Assembly (NCBI GenBank): GCA_002796325.1
Contig: PCXA01000007.1
Span: 62,001-126,000, forward strand
DNA: 64,000 bases
From: Deltaproteobacteria bacterium CG11_big_fil_rev_8_21_14_0_20_47_16
GTDB lineage: Bacteria > UBA10199 > GCA-002796325 > 1-14-0-20-47-16
Reading direction: 5' to 3'
Positions 47,930 to 59,068 of the stretch are shown piece after piece. How positions within the stretch are numbered: position 1 is the stretch's first letter; each line of letters starts with the position of its first letter. Position numbers and translations under genes: made by a program. The notes under the pieces are model-generated. The model did no database searches and had not been told where the DNA came from. It saw only the letters and a list, made by a program, of their open reading frames with translations.

Positions 47930-48852
47930 TAGCGCCGTGCCGCAACTGGTTCACCGAACCACTTTGGCCATTTTTTATACATGAAAATATAAATTGGGCA
48001 TGCAATGAAGATGGACGAGTATGTGGCGGTCAACACACCCACAATAAAGCAGAATGCAAAGTCGTGAATGGACCCACCACCGCTAATGAACAATACCACC
48101 ACAACGAACAACACGGTTAAGTGAGTGATGATGGTACGCGACATGGTTTCATTAATGCTCTTGTTTACAATTTCGCTGATGGTTGCTGCTGAAATGTTCT
48201 TAATGTGTTCACGAATACGATCGTACACAATAATTGTATCATTCATTGAATATCCAACGATGGTGAGGAGTGCAGCCAGAATCGTCAGGTTAAATTCCTT
48301 ATGGAAGAGTGCCAGAGCCCCCATGACCATGATAACGTCGTGGACGAGTGCAACAATGGCGCCTGGTGCAAAAAAGAAATCAAAGCGAATCCAAACATAA
48401 ATGAGCATTGCAGCGAGAGTAAAGAGAATGGCCAGCGCCCCTTTGCGGCGCAGTTCTTTACCAACCTTTGGTCCGACTGTTTCTTCACCTACAAGTGAAA
48501 CGCCACCTGGATATTTGGCTTCGAGAATTGAAGTGACCTGTGTGGCAAAAGCCTTGGGATCGGCATCACTACCTTTAACTTTAATGGAGAAAAGATTGTC
48601 TTCTTCTTGGCCCATGCGTTGTACCGATACTTCAGTGGGCATTATTGCTAAAGCGGACTGTAGGTCTCCGTCACCGACGGGCTGTGTGAACTTATAAGTG
48701 AGTTTGTTGCCACCCACAAAATCGATACCATAGTTAAGGCCATGAGTAATCATCACAAACAAGCTACTGATGGTTAAGATCAGTGACAGCACCAAAAAAT
48801 AACGCTGCTTGGGGATGAATGGAAAATTTTTGGGTAATGGAATCTCAAGCAT
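47929..48852 (-). CDS. secF: Protein translocase subunit SecF
   Basis: GIDFVGGNKLTYKF, VGYSMNDTIIVYDRIREHI, NETMSRTIITHLT. Confidence 0.95.
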   Translation of the reverse strand: MLEIPLPKNFPFIPKQRYFLVLSLILTISSLFVMITHGLNYGIDFVGGNKLTYKFTQPVGDGDLQSALAIMPTEVSVQRMGQEEDNLFSIKVKGSDADPKAFATQVTSILEAKYPGGVSLVGEETVGPKVGKELRRKGALAILFTLAAMLIYVWIRFDFFFAPGAIVALVHDVIMVMGALALFHKEFNLTILAALLTIVGYSMNDTIIVYDRIREHIKNISAATISEIVNKSINETMSRTIITHLTVLFVVVVLFISGGGSIHDFAFCFIVGVLTATYSSIFIACPIYIFMYKKWPKWFGEPVAARR

Positions 48853-48865
48853 AATCACCTCTAAG

Positions 48866-50620
48866 TTAAATGCTAACCTTTTCAATCTTCCGTTTTACAA
48901 GGAAGTAGTCGTAAATCAGCCGTGTCACAACGACAGCGGTGAATAGTGTTGTCAGAATACCAATTGATAATGTGACAGCAAAACCACGAATGGGGCCGGT
49001 TCCAAATTGATATAAGACAAGGCCGGCAATCAAAGTGGTGATATTGGAGTCAATGACCGCGCGCATGGCATTGCCATATCCGGAACCAATGGCAGCCGCA
49101 GGCTTGGCACCCTTGCGAATTTCCTCGCGTATACGCTCATTAATAATGACGTTGGCATCCACTGCCATACCCATGGTGAGTACGATACCGGCAATACCGG
49201 GTAGGGTGAGTGTGGCACCAAAGAGAGCTAAACAGGCCAGAATTAAAACAACGTTCATGGCGAGTGCGATATTGGCAACAAGACCTGACAGTCGATAATA
49301 GATAAGCATGAATAATACGACGACCAGTGCTGCAACTAGGCTCGCGTGAACACCTTGACGGATAGAGTCTGCGCCCAATGTGGGGCCGACAACTGTCTTG
49401 GTCGCTTCTGTTAATTTAACAGGGAGTGCGCCTTCACGGAGAACGAGCGATAGATCATCGCCTTCGCGATTGGCGGATTCAAAGTCTTGACTGCCAAATG
49501 TAATACGGGCTGATCCCCCTAAAATGGGTTCGTTAATGCGGGGTGCGGAATTGATATACCCATCCAGCATGATGGCCAACTGCTTACCAACATTGGCTTT
49601 GGTAATTTCACCAAATGTTTGGGCGCCACCCTTGTCAAATGTAATGAGAACTTCGACATCATGATTTTGCTGATCAATATCTTTGCGTGCATTTTGCAAG
49701 CTTTGACCAGACAACTCCACCTTTTTGAAAATTAGATAGGGAATGCCACTAGTAATTTTTTTGATGATGGGGTCACGTACCAATTGATACGCAATCTCGG
49801 AGTCGTTTGGGATTTTGTCTTTCAGTGCTGCATTTAACTTTGCAACATCCTCAGCTGAATACCCTTCTGGCAGATTGGCGGTTTTGCGTGCCTCATCTAC
49901 CAAAAGTTTAACCTCTTGGGGTGTTTTGGCGGTGTTGACCAATTTAAATTCCAGAAGACCTGTTTGCTTGATCAAATTAATGGCGCGATCAGGGTCAGAC
50001 ATGCCTGGCAATTCAATGGCAATGCGGTCGTCACCTTGAATACGAATTTCAGGCTCACCAACACCGTATCGGTCAATGCGGTTGGCAACGGTCTCACGGG
50101 CTTGTTTAACCAATTCGCCCACTAAGAAATTGCGATACTTGTCGTTGAAGGTGATTTTGAGCGCTGGATGATCGTTAACAGTTGTTTCTTCCAAGACATG
50201 CAGTGCACCATTGTATTGGTCGGCCAATATATCTTTAGCGGCCGCAACATCACCAGGTGTGTTGAATGCGGCAACGATCACACCATTGCCCTCGGGTTGA
50301 TCAATTGAAACAGGCATAACCTGCTTCTCTTTAAAATTGCGTGTGAGTTGTGTGATCATGTAGTCGGCCTGGCGCTTGATCGCGTCAGGAACGTCGACTT
50401 GCATTTCCACATAAATACCACCGCGTAGGTCGAGACCTAAGTTGATATAATTTTTAGGAAACGCATGATAATACCATGGCACCTGTGGGTCATTAGGATT
50501 GGCAGCTTCAGCCGTTCGCCATCCGTCTTGAAAATGACAGACTGTTGGGATGATAAAATAGATGCCCATTAAAAGTGCGAGCACGGATAGTAGTGATTTC
50601 CATTTCCACGTAGATGACAT
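48866..50620 (-). CDS. secD: Protein translocase subunit SecD
   Basis: LGLDLRGGIYVEMQVD, GMAVDANVIINERIREEI, FGTGPIRGFAVTLSIGI. Confidence 0.96.
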   Translation of the reverse strand: MSSTWKWKSLLSVLALLMGIYFIIPTVCHFQDGWRTAEAANPNDPQVPWYYHAFPKNYINLGLDLRGGIYVEMQVDVPDAIKRQADYMITQLTRNFKEKQVMPVSIDQPEGNGVIVAAFNTPGDVAAAKDILADQYNGALHVLEETTVNDHPALKITFNDKYRNFLVGELVKQARETVANRIDRYGVGEPEIRIQGDDRIAIELPGMSDPDRAINLIKQTGLLEFKLVNTAKTPQEVKLLVDEARKTANLPEGYSAEDVAKLNAALKDKIPNDSEIAYQLVRDPIIKKITSGIPYLIFKKVELSGQSLQNARKDIDQQNHDVEVLITFDKGGAQTFGEITKANVGKQLAIMLDGYINSAPRINEPILGGSARITFGSQDFESANREGDDLSLVLREGALPVKLTEATKTVVGPTLGADSIRQGVHASLVAALVVVLFMLIYYRLSGLVANIALAMNVVLILACLALFGATLTLPGIAGIVLTMGMAVDANVIINERIREEIRKGAKPAAAIGSGYGNAMRAVIDSNITTLIAGLVLYQFGTGPIRGFAVTLSIGILTTLFTAVVVTRLIYDYFLVKRKIEKVSI

Positions 50621-50634
50621 GTTGTTTTCCTTTT

Positions 50635-50964
50635 TTACTTGGTCTGAGCCAAAGGATTGCCGCGAAGTCCAGCAACTTGGTCCTTGATCATTTTGAAACG
50701 CACGTTGTTTTCAACTTCGAGTGTGATGATGTTGTCTGCAATGCCATAGATGGTGCCAATGATACCGGAACGGGTGATGACTTCGTCACCCTTTTTGAGA
50801 TTTTCAATCATGGATTTATGTTTCTTTTGCTGCTGCTGTTGTTGTGGGCGAATCATCAAAAAATAGAAGATCGCAAATACGATCAACATGAGGGCGAGCA
50901 TTCCCAAAAGACCACCTTGTTGTGCGGGGGCGGCTTGGCCTAAAACTGCGAGTACGTGTGACAT
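50635..50964 (-). CDS. yajC: Preprotein translocase subunit YajC
   Basis: FYFLMIRPQQQQQQKKHKSMIENLKKGDEVITRSGIIGTI. Confidence 0.95.
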   Translation of the reverse strand: MSHVLAVLGQAAPAQQGGLLGMLALMLIVFAIFYFLMIRPQQQQQQKKHKSMIENLKKGDEVITRSGIIGTIYGIADNIITLEVENNVRFKMIKDQVAGLRGNPLAQTK

Positions 50965-50975
50965 GGTTTTCTCCT

Positions 50976-52130
<1,155 letters not shown>

Positions 52131-52166
52131 TCATAGGCTGGCGTTTGGCGCAAACAAAATACACTG

Positions 52167-52616
52167 TTACAGTTCGTGATGTGAAATTTCGTGCTTTAAT
52201 GCAGCAAGGGATTGATTGATATCTTGGATGAAGACCACCAGAGATACAATTAAGCAGATGATGCCTACGGTAAACAGAGATCCAATGAGCCAAGTGAGTT
52301 CAAGTTTGAAGATGGCAACGCTGAAAAGGGTGGCAATGAGTAATGCTGCTGCGAGGGCGCTGGTGGCGGATAGCGCAATAGAAAGACGGATCAGTCGTGC
52401 GCGCTTCCAGATCACAGTCAATTGTTTTTGATATTTATGGCGATCATTGGGTGACGCTTTGATCATTTCACTGATGAGAATGCGTGAACGATCGATAGCG
52501 CGTCCCAAGCGATTGGTCATGGTAAGAAGCAGTAATCCGATGCCTGAAATTAAAATGGCGGGACCAATAGCGGTCTGTAATATGGGAATGAGTTCTGAAA
52601 CCGTTGGTGTGAACAT
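52167..52616 (-). CDS. DUF2721-like membrane protein
   Basis: PILQTAIGPAILISGIGLLLLTMTNRLGRAIDRSR pattern; TM helices. Confidence 0.75.
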   Translation of the reverse strand: MFTPTVSELIPILQTAIGPAILISGIGLLLLTMTNRLGRAIDRSRILISEMIKASPNDRHKYQKQLTVIWKRARLIRLSIALSATSALAAALLIATLFSVAIFKLELTWLIGSLFTVGIICLIVSLVVFIQDINQSLAALKHEISHHEL

Positions 52617-52617
52617 A

Positions 52618-53445
52618 TTAACTCCTTGCGATGGCTGAGTTTAAGGTTTGTGCACTTGCCAATATGTGCTTTGCAATTTTAGGTTTCAAGTGAAACAGTG
52701 TTACTAAATCATTCACCGAAAAATGGGCTAGGTCTTTCACCAAAATAATGCCCGCATCGGCGAAAGCCGAAAGTACATTTGCTGGGAGCGCTGGTAAGAT
52801 GGTGATGGGATACAATCGCTGATCTTCAATCCATTTTTCAAGACCACCCTTATACGGATAGCGCCATGCAATGAGTTTCATGCCCATACAGCGCGCATAT
52901 TTTCCGGCTTCGGTGGTGGAATGGGTGTTGGTCACAAGCCACGCCTCTGTAAATCCGCCGCGCTCTTGCACATCTTGAAATCGTGCTTGGGTATAGAGCG
53001 CCACTTTAAGATCTGACTTTAGCCCAGGGCGGTTATGGTATTTGCACTCCACCATAATTTTTTGGTCACCCTTGGTGGCAATGATATCAATTTCTTGTGC
53101 CACACAATGGCCTCGCAATACCTGGCTGACTTGTGTTGTGTATCCTTCAGACTCCAAAAGGCGTGCGACAAATTTTTCAAAAATATAACCTGCCGGCCCC
53201 AGGTTCATGATGGCGCGCTTAAGTGAATAGCGACTGGCAATGGCTGGGGCATGTTCGTTTAGAAAGTGCAGTCCGCTGGAATAGATGTCATTAGTATCTG
53301 CTGATTTGCCAATGTCTCTTCGGACCGCACGGAGGGTGCGATTGGCGAGCTGCTCGGTGGCCCCCGCGCGTTTGTATGATGATAGTGCCTTTTCTGAGTT
53401 AAAGGCTTCTTGTTGGCCCGAGGCCTTGGTGATGGGCTGCTTCAT
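52618..53445 (-). CDS. ATP-cone domain fused to Mrr-like restriction endonuclease domain
   Basis: N-terminal ATP-cone-like (FNSEKALSSYKRAGATEQLANRTLRAVRRDI); nuclease core EIDIIATKGDQKIMVECKYHNRPG. Confidence 0.8.
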   Translation of the reverse strand: MKQPITKASGQQEAFNSEKALSSYKRAGATEQLANRTLRAVRRDIGKSADTNDIYSSGLHFLNEHAPAIASRYSLKRAIMNLGPAGYIFEKFVARLLESEGYTTQVSQVLRGHCVAQEIDIIATKGDQKIMVECKYHNRPGLKSDLKVALYTQARFQDVQERGGFTEAWLVTNTHSTTEAGKYARCMGMKLIAWRYPYKGGLEKWIEDQRLYPITILPALPANVLSAFADAGIILVKDLAHFSVNDLVTLFHLKPKIAKHILASAQTLNSAIARS

Positions 53446-53519
53446 AAGTGGTTCTAATAAAAGGAATTTATGGGGAATGCAATGCTTCTTCCTGTCACAA
53501 AGACGTCACATCAGATTGA

Positions 53520-53546
53520 GCAACTTTATTCAAAAAATGCCGATAC
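53520..53546 (+). promoter_or_regulatory. Sigma-28 (FliA)-like promoter GCAACTTT-N11-GCCGATAC
   Basis: Exact motif and spacing as 26406-26432; ends only 9 nt before the ATG at 53556. Confidence 0.65.
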
Positions 53547-53555
53547 AATTCTATC

Positions 53556-54254
53556 ATGGCCCAACCCATAGCCCCCCGACAATTTCGCGTAATCAATGGT
53601 GGCCGCGCCACACCGCCATCACCCAAACTCCGCAAGCTACCCAGTGGGGGGCGTTGCTCAGAGGCCCTTTGGCATGCAGCAGCTGGGACGATCACATATG
53701 GATTTGCTACCCATGCACTGTTTCGATTTTTTGTGCCAACTGACGATGAACAAATTGCAATTGAATCGAAGTTTGAGTTTATGGATGGGGATCTTGTCTT
53801 GGTTCCAAGGACCCCAATAGAATCATTCAAAATTAGAGGCCAGTTGTTCGCGCGTGAGGTTGTAGGCATTACATTTGGACTCATGGCTTTTGGGTTGGTG
53901 GATTTTGTACGACAAGCCTGGTGGCTCAAGAGTGAGTATCAACCCATCCCGTTGTTGAACCCTAAAGAGCTCTACCGCAATGTGTTGAAAAACTGTGAGC
54001 CACCTGATTTTCGTGGGGGCTGGCGGCGCGTTGTGGCTTCTGCAAAGCCAAAACCAAAACATCTAGCAGTTGTTTCGGATGAACGACGTCTTTTAGAAGC
54101 AGGTGTTGTATTGTACACACTTCAAAAAGCGTGGACTTACGCGCTTGCAGCAACAGAAATGGGATTGGCCACTGCATCAGGGGCATTCTTTATATGCGGG
54201 CGCTACTTTGATTTAAAATCTGAAGATCTATTTACTCAGGCTGGCGGCATCTAA
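53556..54254 (+). CDS. Orphan protein (232 aa) with Pro/basic N-terminus, no cleavable signal peptide seen
   Basis: MAQPIAPRQFRVINGGRATPPSPKLRKLPSGG...; intact ORF; no family recognised. Confidence 0.7.
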   Translation: MAQPIAPRQFRVINGGRATPPSPKLRKLPSGGRCSEALWHAAAGTITYGFATHALFRFFVPTDDEQIAIESKFEFMDGDLVLVPRTPIESFKIRGQLFAREVVGITFGLMAFGLVDFVRQAWWLKSEYQPIPLLNPKELYRNVLKNCEPPDFRGGWRRVVASAKPKPKHLAVVSDERRLLEAGVVLYTLQKAWTYALAATEMGLATASGAFFICGRYFDLKSEDLFTQAGGI

Positions 54255-54353
54255 ACGCTACTAGTCGGCTTAATCCTCTAGCCCACATCCTTGACGCTTG
54301 ACGTCTCTGCTCAAATTTCATAGGCATTTCGCGGGGGAGTTAGGGAGAGAGCC

Positions 54354-56426
54354 ATGTCGTCCGTTCAAAACCGGTCGCACCCTGTTGTTGCATCTGCACT
54401 ACCCGCATTAAAGCTCTTGCCGTCTGCATCACCATCACTTCAATCTCCGCCATTACGTTTATTACCACCATCGCCGCCACCCTCTTTTTGGGGACGTGTT
54501 GGGGTATGGTTTGCAAGTCTGATTGCTGCACCAGAAGTTGCCGCAGGGTCGACGGTTTTTTTACAAGGGGATACTTCCGTACGACCATTGCCGCCGGTCG
54601 TTTCAGATCAACAGCATGTCTTGGGCATTGGACGATTTGGTAAAACCATTGCCAATACATTCTCTGAATTTGCAACTACGTCACAACTCATGGCGGAATG
54701 GGCATCGGTGCAATCTCAGCTGCTATATCTCCAATTAAAGGCGGGGTCCGATGCTGCATTCGATTCTCAATTGGGATTTTTACAACAGCGCTTACAATTA
54801 ATCGAAGCCTATTTGGGTGCAGCGCTCATGAGTTATCAGTGGTCACGCAACCTCAAAGCGGTTGCCTCCGCACTGCGTGTGCCATTGCCAACCGCTTCTG
54901 GGGCGGCATCAAGAAGAGGACGACGTGGTGTGGATGAGGAAGATGATACGCCAACTGAAAGAGATTTGACGCTTACCACTCGAGAACTTTTTCAACTGAT
55001 GGGAGAGGTGAATGTTGAAGATCCAAAAAATTGGAGAATTCTAGTTCCTATGAATGGGCGACGTGTTTTACCGCTTACCTTAATTCAGAAATATATAAAA
55101 CAATATGTGGCTCTACATGGGCGTGATCAATCAATGCCCGCGGTATGGGATGATGTAAGTAAAGTGAAATGGGTTTTGGGCAAGCTGCGTGCAATTCAAA
55201 GACCTGAAAGTATTTTTGTTACAATTGACCATGCCACTCCAGAGCTATCAAGTCGTTCTCGCAGAAGTAGTACCGAACTGCTTGTGCAGTATCGGGAGGT
55301 GCTGACACTTATTACTGCACAATGGCCTCGAGATGAAAAGGGTGTGTTGCGTAATGATAGAGGAAAGGACCTTGTAGTATCGAAGATTGGATTTTCAGAT
55401 GGTCAAGCGTTGATGTTGAAAACGATTCTCAAATCCCTCCATGCTATAGTTACTAAATATAACAAGAGGCACCAACAAGATAAACGCATTCAAGGTATGC
55501 CAGGTACCCCGTATTCACGTCATTTTCTAGGTTGGGCGTTACGATGGGCCTCTGAAGATGTAACACTGCGAGTGGAAGGGGAGCGTGGTTTGGGCAATCA
55601 GGTGATTATTGTGAATGTCAATGTTCCGAATGGCGCATCATTGGGAAGCAGAGCCGAATTGTTGTTGAAGGCGATGTTGGTGGATCGACCACAACTATTA
55701 ATGCTGGAATTTCGTAATCTTTCAATTCAGAACTCGGTGACTGGAAAAGTCGATCGTGTTGCAGATCTGCTGAGTCAGTATTGGCAAATGCAGCGCCCTC
55801 GTTTGATTCAGCGTGGAGAGGTGAGTTCAGATGTGCAAAGTTCGATAGAAATACCCGCTGTTATGAATATTATTTATTATCAACTTACTGGTCGTGTGCG
55901 TATGGAGTTTAATCGTGAATGGTCAACACAGCGAATTGCGCATATCGTAAACCACTCACAAATAAAAGGGGAGCCAGGCAGTCTTGAGGGTAATTTGTCA
56001 CTATTATGGCAACTTATGTCGATGCCGTTTATTGCAAACACTGGCCAACTTCCAAGCTCATCACAACATGTCCACGTTCTGTATTTTCCGAAGAGTGGAC
56101 AAACAACGATGTATACTACGCTTATGGGTGATCTTCTGCAGCAGCTTACCGCTGCAAAAGTGAAACAAGACCCTAGATTCCGTACCTTGGATATTCCTGA
56201 GAAGTACCTCGAATTAGCACGTCTGGATCGTGATCAAGGTCCAATTGTTTATGAACAGCGTCGTGTCAGACGCTTTCGAAGTAATGCCTTTCCTGATGAA
56301 AAAACCCGGCGTTCAATTTATGGTTGGCTTGTCGCAAGAAGTGGGGAGCTGCCACAGCCGTCACAAACAGTGGTGCGGCGTCGCCGTGGTGATGCTGGAT
56401 TCGAAATCATACCTATTTTAGAATAG
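54354..56426 (+). CDS. Orphan protein (690 aa) with Pro/Ser-rich N-terminus
   Basis: MSSVQNRSHPVVASALPALKLLPSASPSLQSPPLRLLPPSPPPS...; intact ORF downstream of 53556 gene; no family recognised. Confidence 0.75.
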   Translation: MSSVQNRSHPVVASALPALKLLPSASPSLQSPPLRLLPPSPPPSFWGRVGVWFASLIAAPEVAAGSTVFLQGDTSVRPLPPVVSDQQHVLGIGRFGKTIANTFSEFATTSQLMAEWASVQSQLLYLQLKAGSDAAFDSQLGFLQQRLQLIEAYLGAALMSYQWSRNLKAVASALRVPLPTASGAASRRGRRGVDEEDDTPTERDLTLTTRELFQLMGEVNVEDPKNWRILVPMNGRRVLPLTLIQKYIKQYVALHGRDQSMPAVWDDVSKVKWVLGKLRAIQRPESIFVTIDHATPELSSRSRRSSTELLVQYREVLTLITAQWPRDEKGVLRNDRGKDLVVSKIGFSDGQALMLKTILKSLHAIVTKYNKRHQQDKRIQGMPGTPYSRHFLGWALRWASEDVTLRVEGERGLGNQVIIVNVNVPNGASLGSRAELLLKAMLVDRPQLLMLEFRNLSIQNSVTGKVDRVADLLSQYWQMQRPRLIQRGEVSSDVQSSIEIPAVMNIIYYQLTGRVRMEFNREWSTQRIAHIVNHSQIKGEPGSLEGNLSLLWQLMSMPFIANTGQLPSSSQHVHVLYFPKSGQTTMYTTLMGDLLQQLTAAKVKQDPRFRTLDIPEKYLELARLDRDQGPIVYEQRRVRRFRSNAFPDEKTRRSIYGWLVARSGELPQPSQTVVRRRRGDAGFEIIPILE

Positions 56427-56470
56427 GCATACATGAGGTTGTTTTCTCAGGCGCTTTGTACTAGACACAC

Positions 56471-58021
56471 TTGTCTATGACCAAACTCAATCTCAAAGAT
56501 TTTGAAAAACGCCTCAAAATACGTCGGTTAGAAGCAAAGGATTTTAAGGCAGTTGCCAAATTGCAGGAAGAATGCTTTCCCGGAATTGGTACTTGGAAAG
56601 AAGATCAATTTTTAAGTCAGCTCGAGCAATTTCCCGAAGGTCAAATTTGTGTCGAACTGAATAAGCAAATCGTTGCCTCGTCTTCCAGTCTGATTGTGGA
56701 TTTTAGTCACTATACAGAGTGGCATAATTGGAAGGAGCTGTCGGATAATGGGTTTATTCGCAATCACGACCCTAATGGTGATACCTTGTATGGCATCGAA
56801 ATTATGGTGAGTCCGAAGTATCGGGGTTACAAGTTGGCGCGCCGTCTCTACATTGCCCGAAAGGAAATTGCGCGGGCACATAATTTAGCCAAGATCATTA
56901 TTGGTGGAAGGATTCCAGGATACGGTAAGCGTGCTGACAAAATGTCAGCACGAGAGTATGTTGAAAAGGTGCTGTCGAAGCGTTTGATTGATCCCGTTCT
57001 AACGCCACAAATTGCCAATGGGTTTACACTTAAAGGCCTTATTCAAAATTATTTTCCATCTGACTCAGAATCCCGCGGGTATGCGACATTTTTGGAGTGG
57101 GTTAACTTAGACTATGTACCAAAGGGCAAGTCTGTTTTGGTACCAATGGAAAAAGTTCGGGTAAGTGCGGTACAGTATTTAATGCGACCCATTCATGACT
57201 TTTCTGAATTTGCTAAACAAAGTGAGTTCTTTGTTGATGTTGCGTCAGATTATCGTTCTGATTTTGTTGTATTTCCGGAGTTGTTTACTCTACAAATGCT
57301 TTCTTGCATCCCAAATGAGCGGCCAGGACTGGCTGCGCGAAAGTTGGCTGAGTATACGCCAGAGTATTTGGATCTGTTTAATAAATTGGCGCTCAAATAT
57401 AATGTAAACATTATTGGTGGGTCTCAGTTTTCTATCGAAGATGATAAGCTCTATAATATATCCTATATGTTCCATCGTGATGGTCGTATCGGAAAACAGT
57501 ATAAAATTCATATCACACCAGATGAGCGTCGTTGGTGGGGTGTGACTCATGGAAGTAAAATAGAAGTGTTTCAAACAGATCGTGGTAAAGTAGCAATTCT
57601 AATTTGCTATGATGTCGAATTTCCAGAGTTGGCGCGATATCTTGTAGAACAGGGCGTCGATATTCTATTTGTTCCATTCAATACGGAAAATCGTCAGGGC
57701 TATTTGCGTGTGCGCTATTGTGCACAAGCACGTGCGGTGGAAAATCAAGTGTACGTTGCGATTGCAGGGTGTGTTGGCAATTTGCCTGACGTTGAAAATG
57801 CTGATATTCACTACGCACAGTCTGGTATCTTTACACCATCTGATGTTGGTTTTGAGCGCGATGGAATCGCAGCGGAGTGCAATGCCAATATTGAAACAGT
57901 GGTGACGCATGATATTGACTTGGCGCACCTGCGGCGGTCGCGTTTAAAGGGAACGGTGCGTAACTGGCATGATCGCCGAAAAGATTTATATGAAATTAAT
58001 TATAAGAATAACGATAAGTAA
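56471..58021 (+). CDS. GNAT acetyltransferase-like domain fused to carbon-nitrogen hydrolase (nitrilase superfamily)
   Basis: N-terminal GNAT-like ([22 protein letters not shown]); nitrilase Glu-Lys-Cys: [39 protein letters not shown]. Confidence 0.88.
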   Translation: MSMTKLNLKDFEKRLKIRRLEAKDFKAVAKLQEECFPGIGTWKEDQFLSQLEQFPEGQICVELNKQIVASSSSLIVDFSHYTEWHNWKELSDNGFIRNHDPNGDTLYGIEIMVSPKYRGYKLARRLYIARKEIARAHNLAKIIIGGRIPGYGKRADKMSAREYVEKVLSKRLIDPVLTPQIANGFTLKGLIQNYFPSDSESRGYATFLEWVNLDYVPKGKSVLVPMEKVRVSAVQYLMRPIHDFSEFAKQSEFFVDVASDYRSDFVVFPELFTLQMLSCIPNERPGLAARKLAEYTPEYLDLFNKLALKYNVNIIGGSQFSIEDDKLYNISYMFHRDGRIGKQYKIHITPDERRWWGVTHGSKIEVFQTDRGKVAILICYDVEFPELARYLVEQGVDILFVPFNTENRQGYLRVRYCAQARAVENQVYVAIAGCVGNLPDVENADIHYAQSGIFTPSDVGFERDGIAAECNANIETVVTHDIDLAHLRRSRLKGTVRNWHDRRKDLYEINYKNNDK

Positions 58022-58023
58022 TC

Positions 58024-59067
58024 TTATATAATCAGCATACAATCTCCAAAACTGAAGAGACGGTAATTTTCGTGAATGGCAGCTTTATACAAATCTAAAA
58101 CACGTTCGCGTGTCAGTAGTGCAGATACGAGCATGATGAGCGTGGATTTGGGTTGATGAAAGTTGGTTAAAAGCCCATCAATTACTCGGAAAATATAGCC
58201 TGGTGTTATGAAGATTTGTGTTGTTTGGGTTCCCGCAATGAGTTTGCCTTGATCCATATCCCAGGATGATTCAAGTGCGCGAACGCTTGTGGTGCCGACA
58301 GCAATAATGCGCCGTCCTTCTTCTTTGGCCTTGTTGATAATATCTGCTGTGTCTTGCGAAATAATAAGCTCTTCGCCATGCATTTGATGATCGGCAATGC
58401 TGTCTACTCGCACAGGCTGAAATGTGTCACGACCCACGTGCAATACGACTTCTGCAATGGTGATTCCCTTAGATCGAAGTTGATTCAAAATGGTATCTGT
58501 TAAGTGAAGTCCAGCCGTGGGCGCCGCAGCAGAACCCGCATGTTGCGCAAATACTGTTTGGTAGCGTGAGCGGTCGCTTTGGCTATAATCGTCAACGGTA
58601 TTGCGCACAATATAAGGGGGCAGTGGTGGAAGCCCAATTTTTTGCAGCGTTGCCTCGAAGTCATCGCTGCATTGAAAGTCGATAAGGATTTCGTCGTTAT
58701 TGCGGTCACAGATTGTGGCAGTCAATTCCGCTGAAAAAGTAAGAACAATGCCATTTTTTAAGCGCTTGGTGTGTGTGGCCATGCACCACCACTGGTTGCC
58801 TAAAGATGGGGCTTTTCGCAAAAGCAGCACTTCAATGGCGCCACCGCTTTCTTTTTGCCCATAAAGCCTTACAGGTAATACTTTTGTAGTGTTAAGCACC
58901 AAAACATCACCAGCATTTAAGTAGTCTTCAAGTTTTGAAACCGTTGTATGTATGGGGTCATCGCCACTACGGTTTATTACCATCATGCGTGATAATTCTC
59001 GTTGTGGCAGTGGGTGTTGAGCAACAAGTGCCTCAGGATAGTCGTAGTCGAAGTCCGAGAGTTTCAT
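58024..59067 (-). CDS. queA: S-adenosylmethionine:tRNA ribosyltransferase-isomerase QueA
   Basis: FDYDYPEALVAQHPLPQRELSRMMV, AAPTAGLHLT, VGTTSVRALES, TNFHQPKSTLIMLVSAL. Confidence 0.96.
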   Translation of the reverse strand: MKLSDFDYDYPEALVAQHPLPQRELSRMMVINRSGDDPIHTTVSKLEDYLNAGDVLVLNTTKVLPVRLYGQKESGGAIEVLLLRKAPSLGNQWWCMATHTKRLKNGIVLTFSAELTATICDRNNDEILIDFQCSDDFEATLQKIGLPPLPPYIVRNTVDDYSQSDRSRYQTVFAQHAGSAAAPTAGLHLTDTILNQLRSKGITIAEVVLHVGRDTFQPVRVDSIADHQMHGEELIISQDTADIINKAKEEGRRIIAVGTTSVRALESSWDMDQGKLIAGTQTTQIFITPGYIFRVIDGLLTNFHQPKSTLIMLVSALLTRERVLDLYKAAIHENYRLFSFGDCMLII

Positions 59068-59068
59068 T

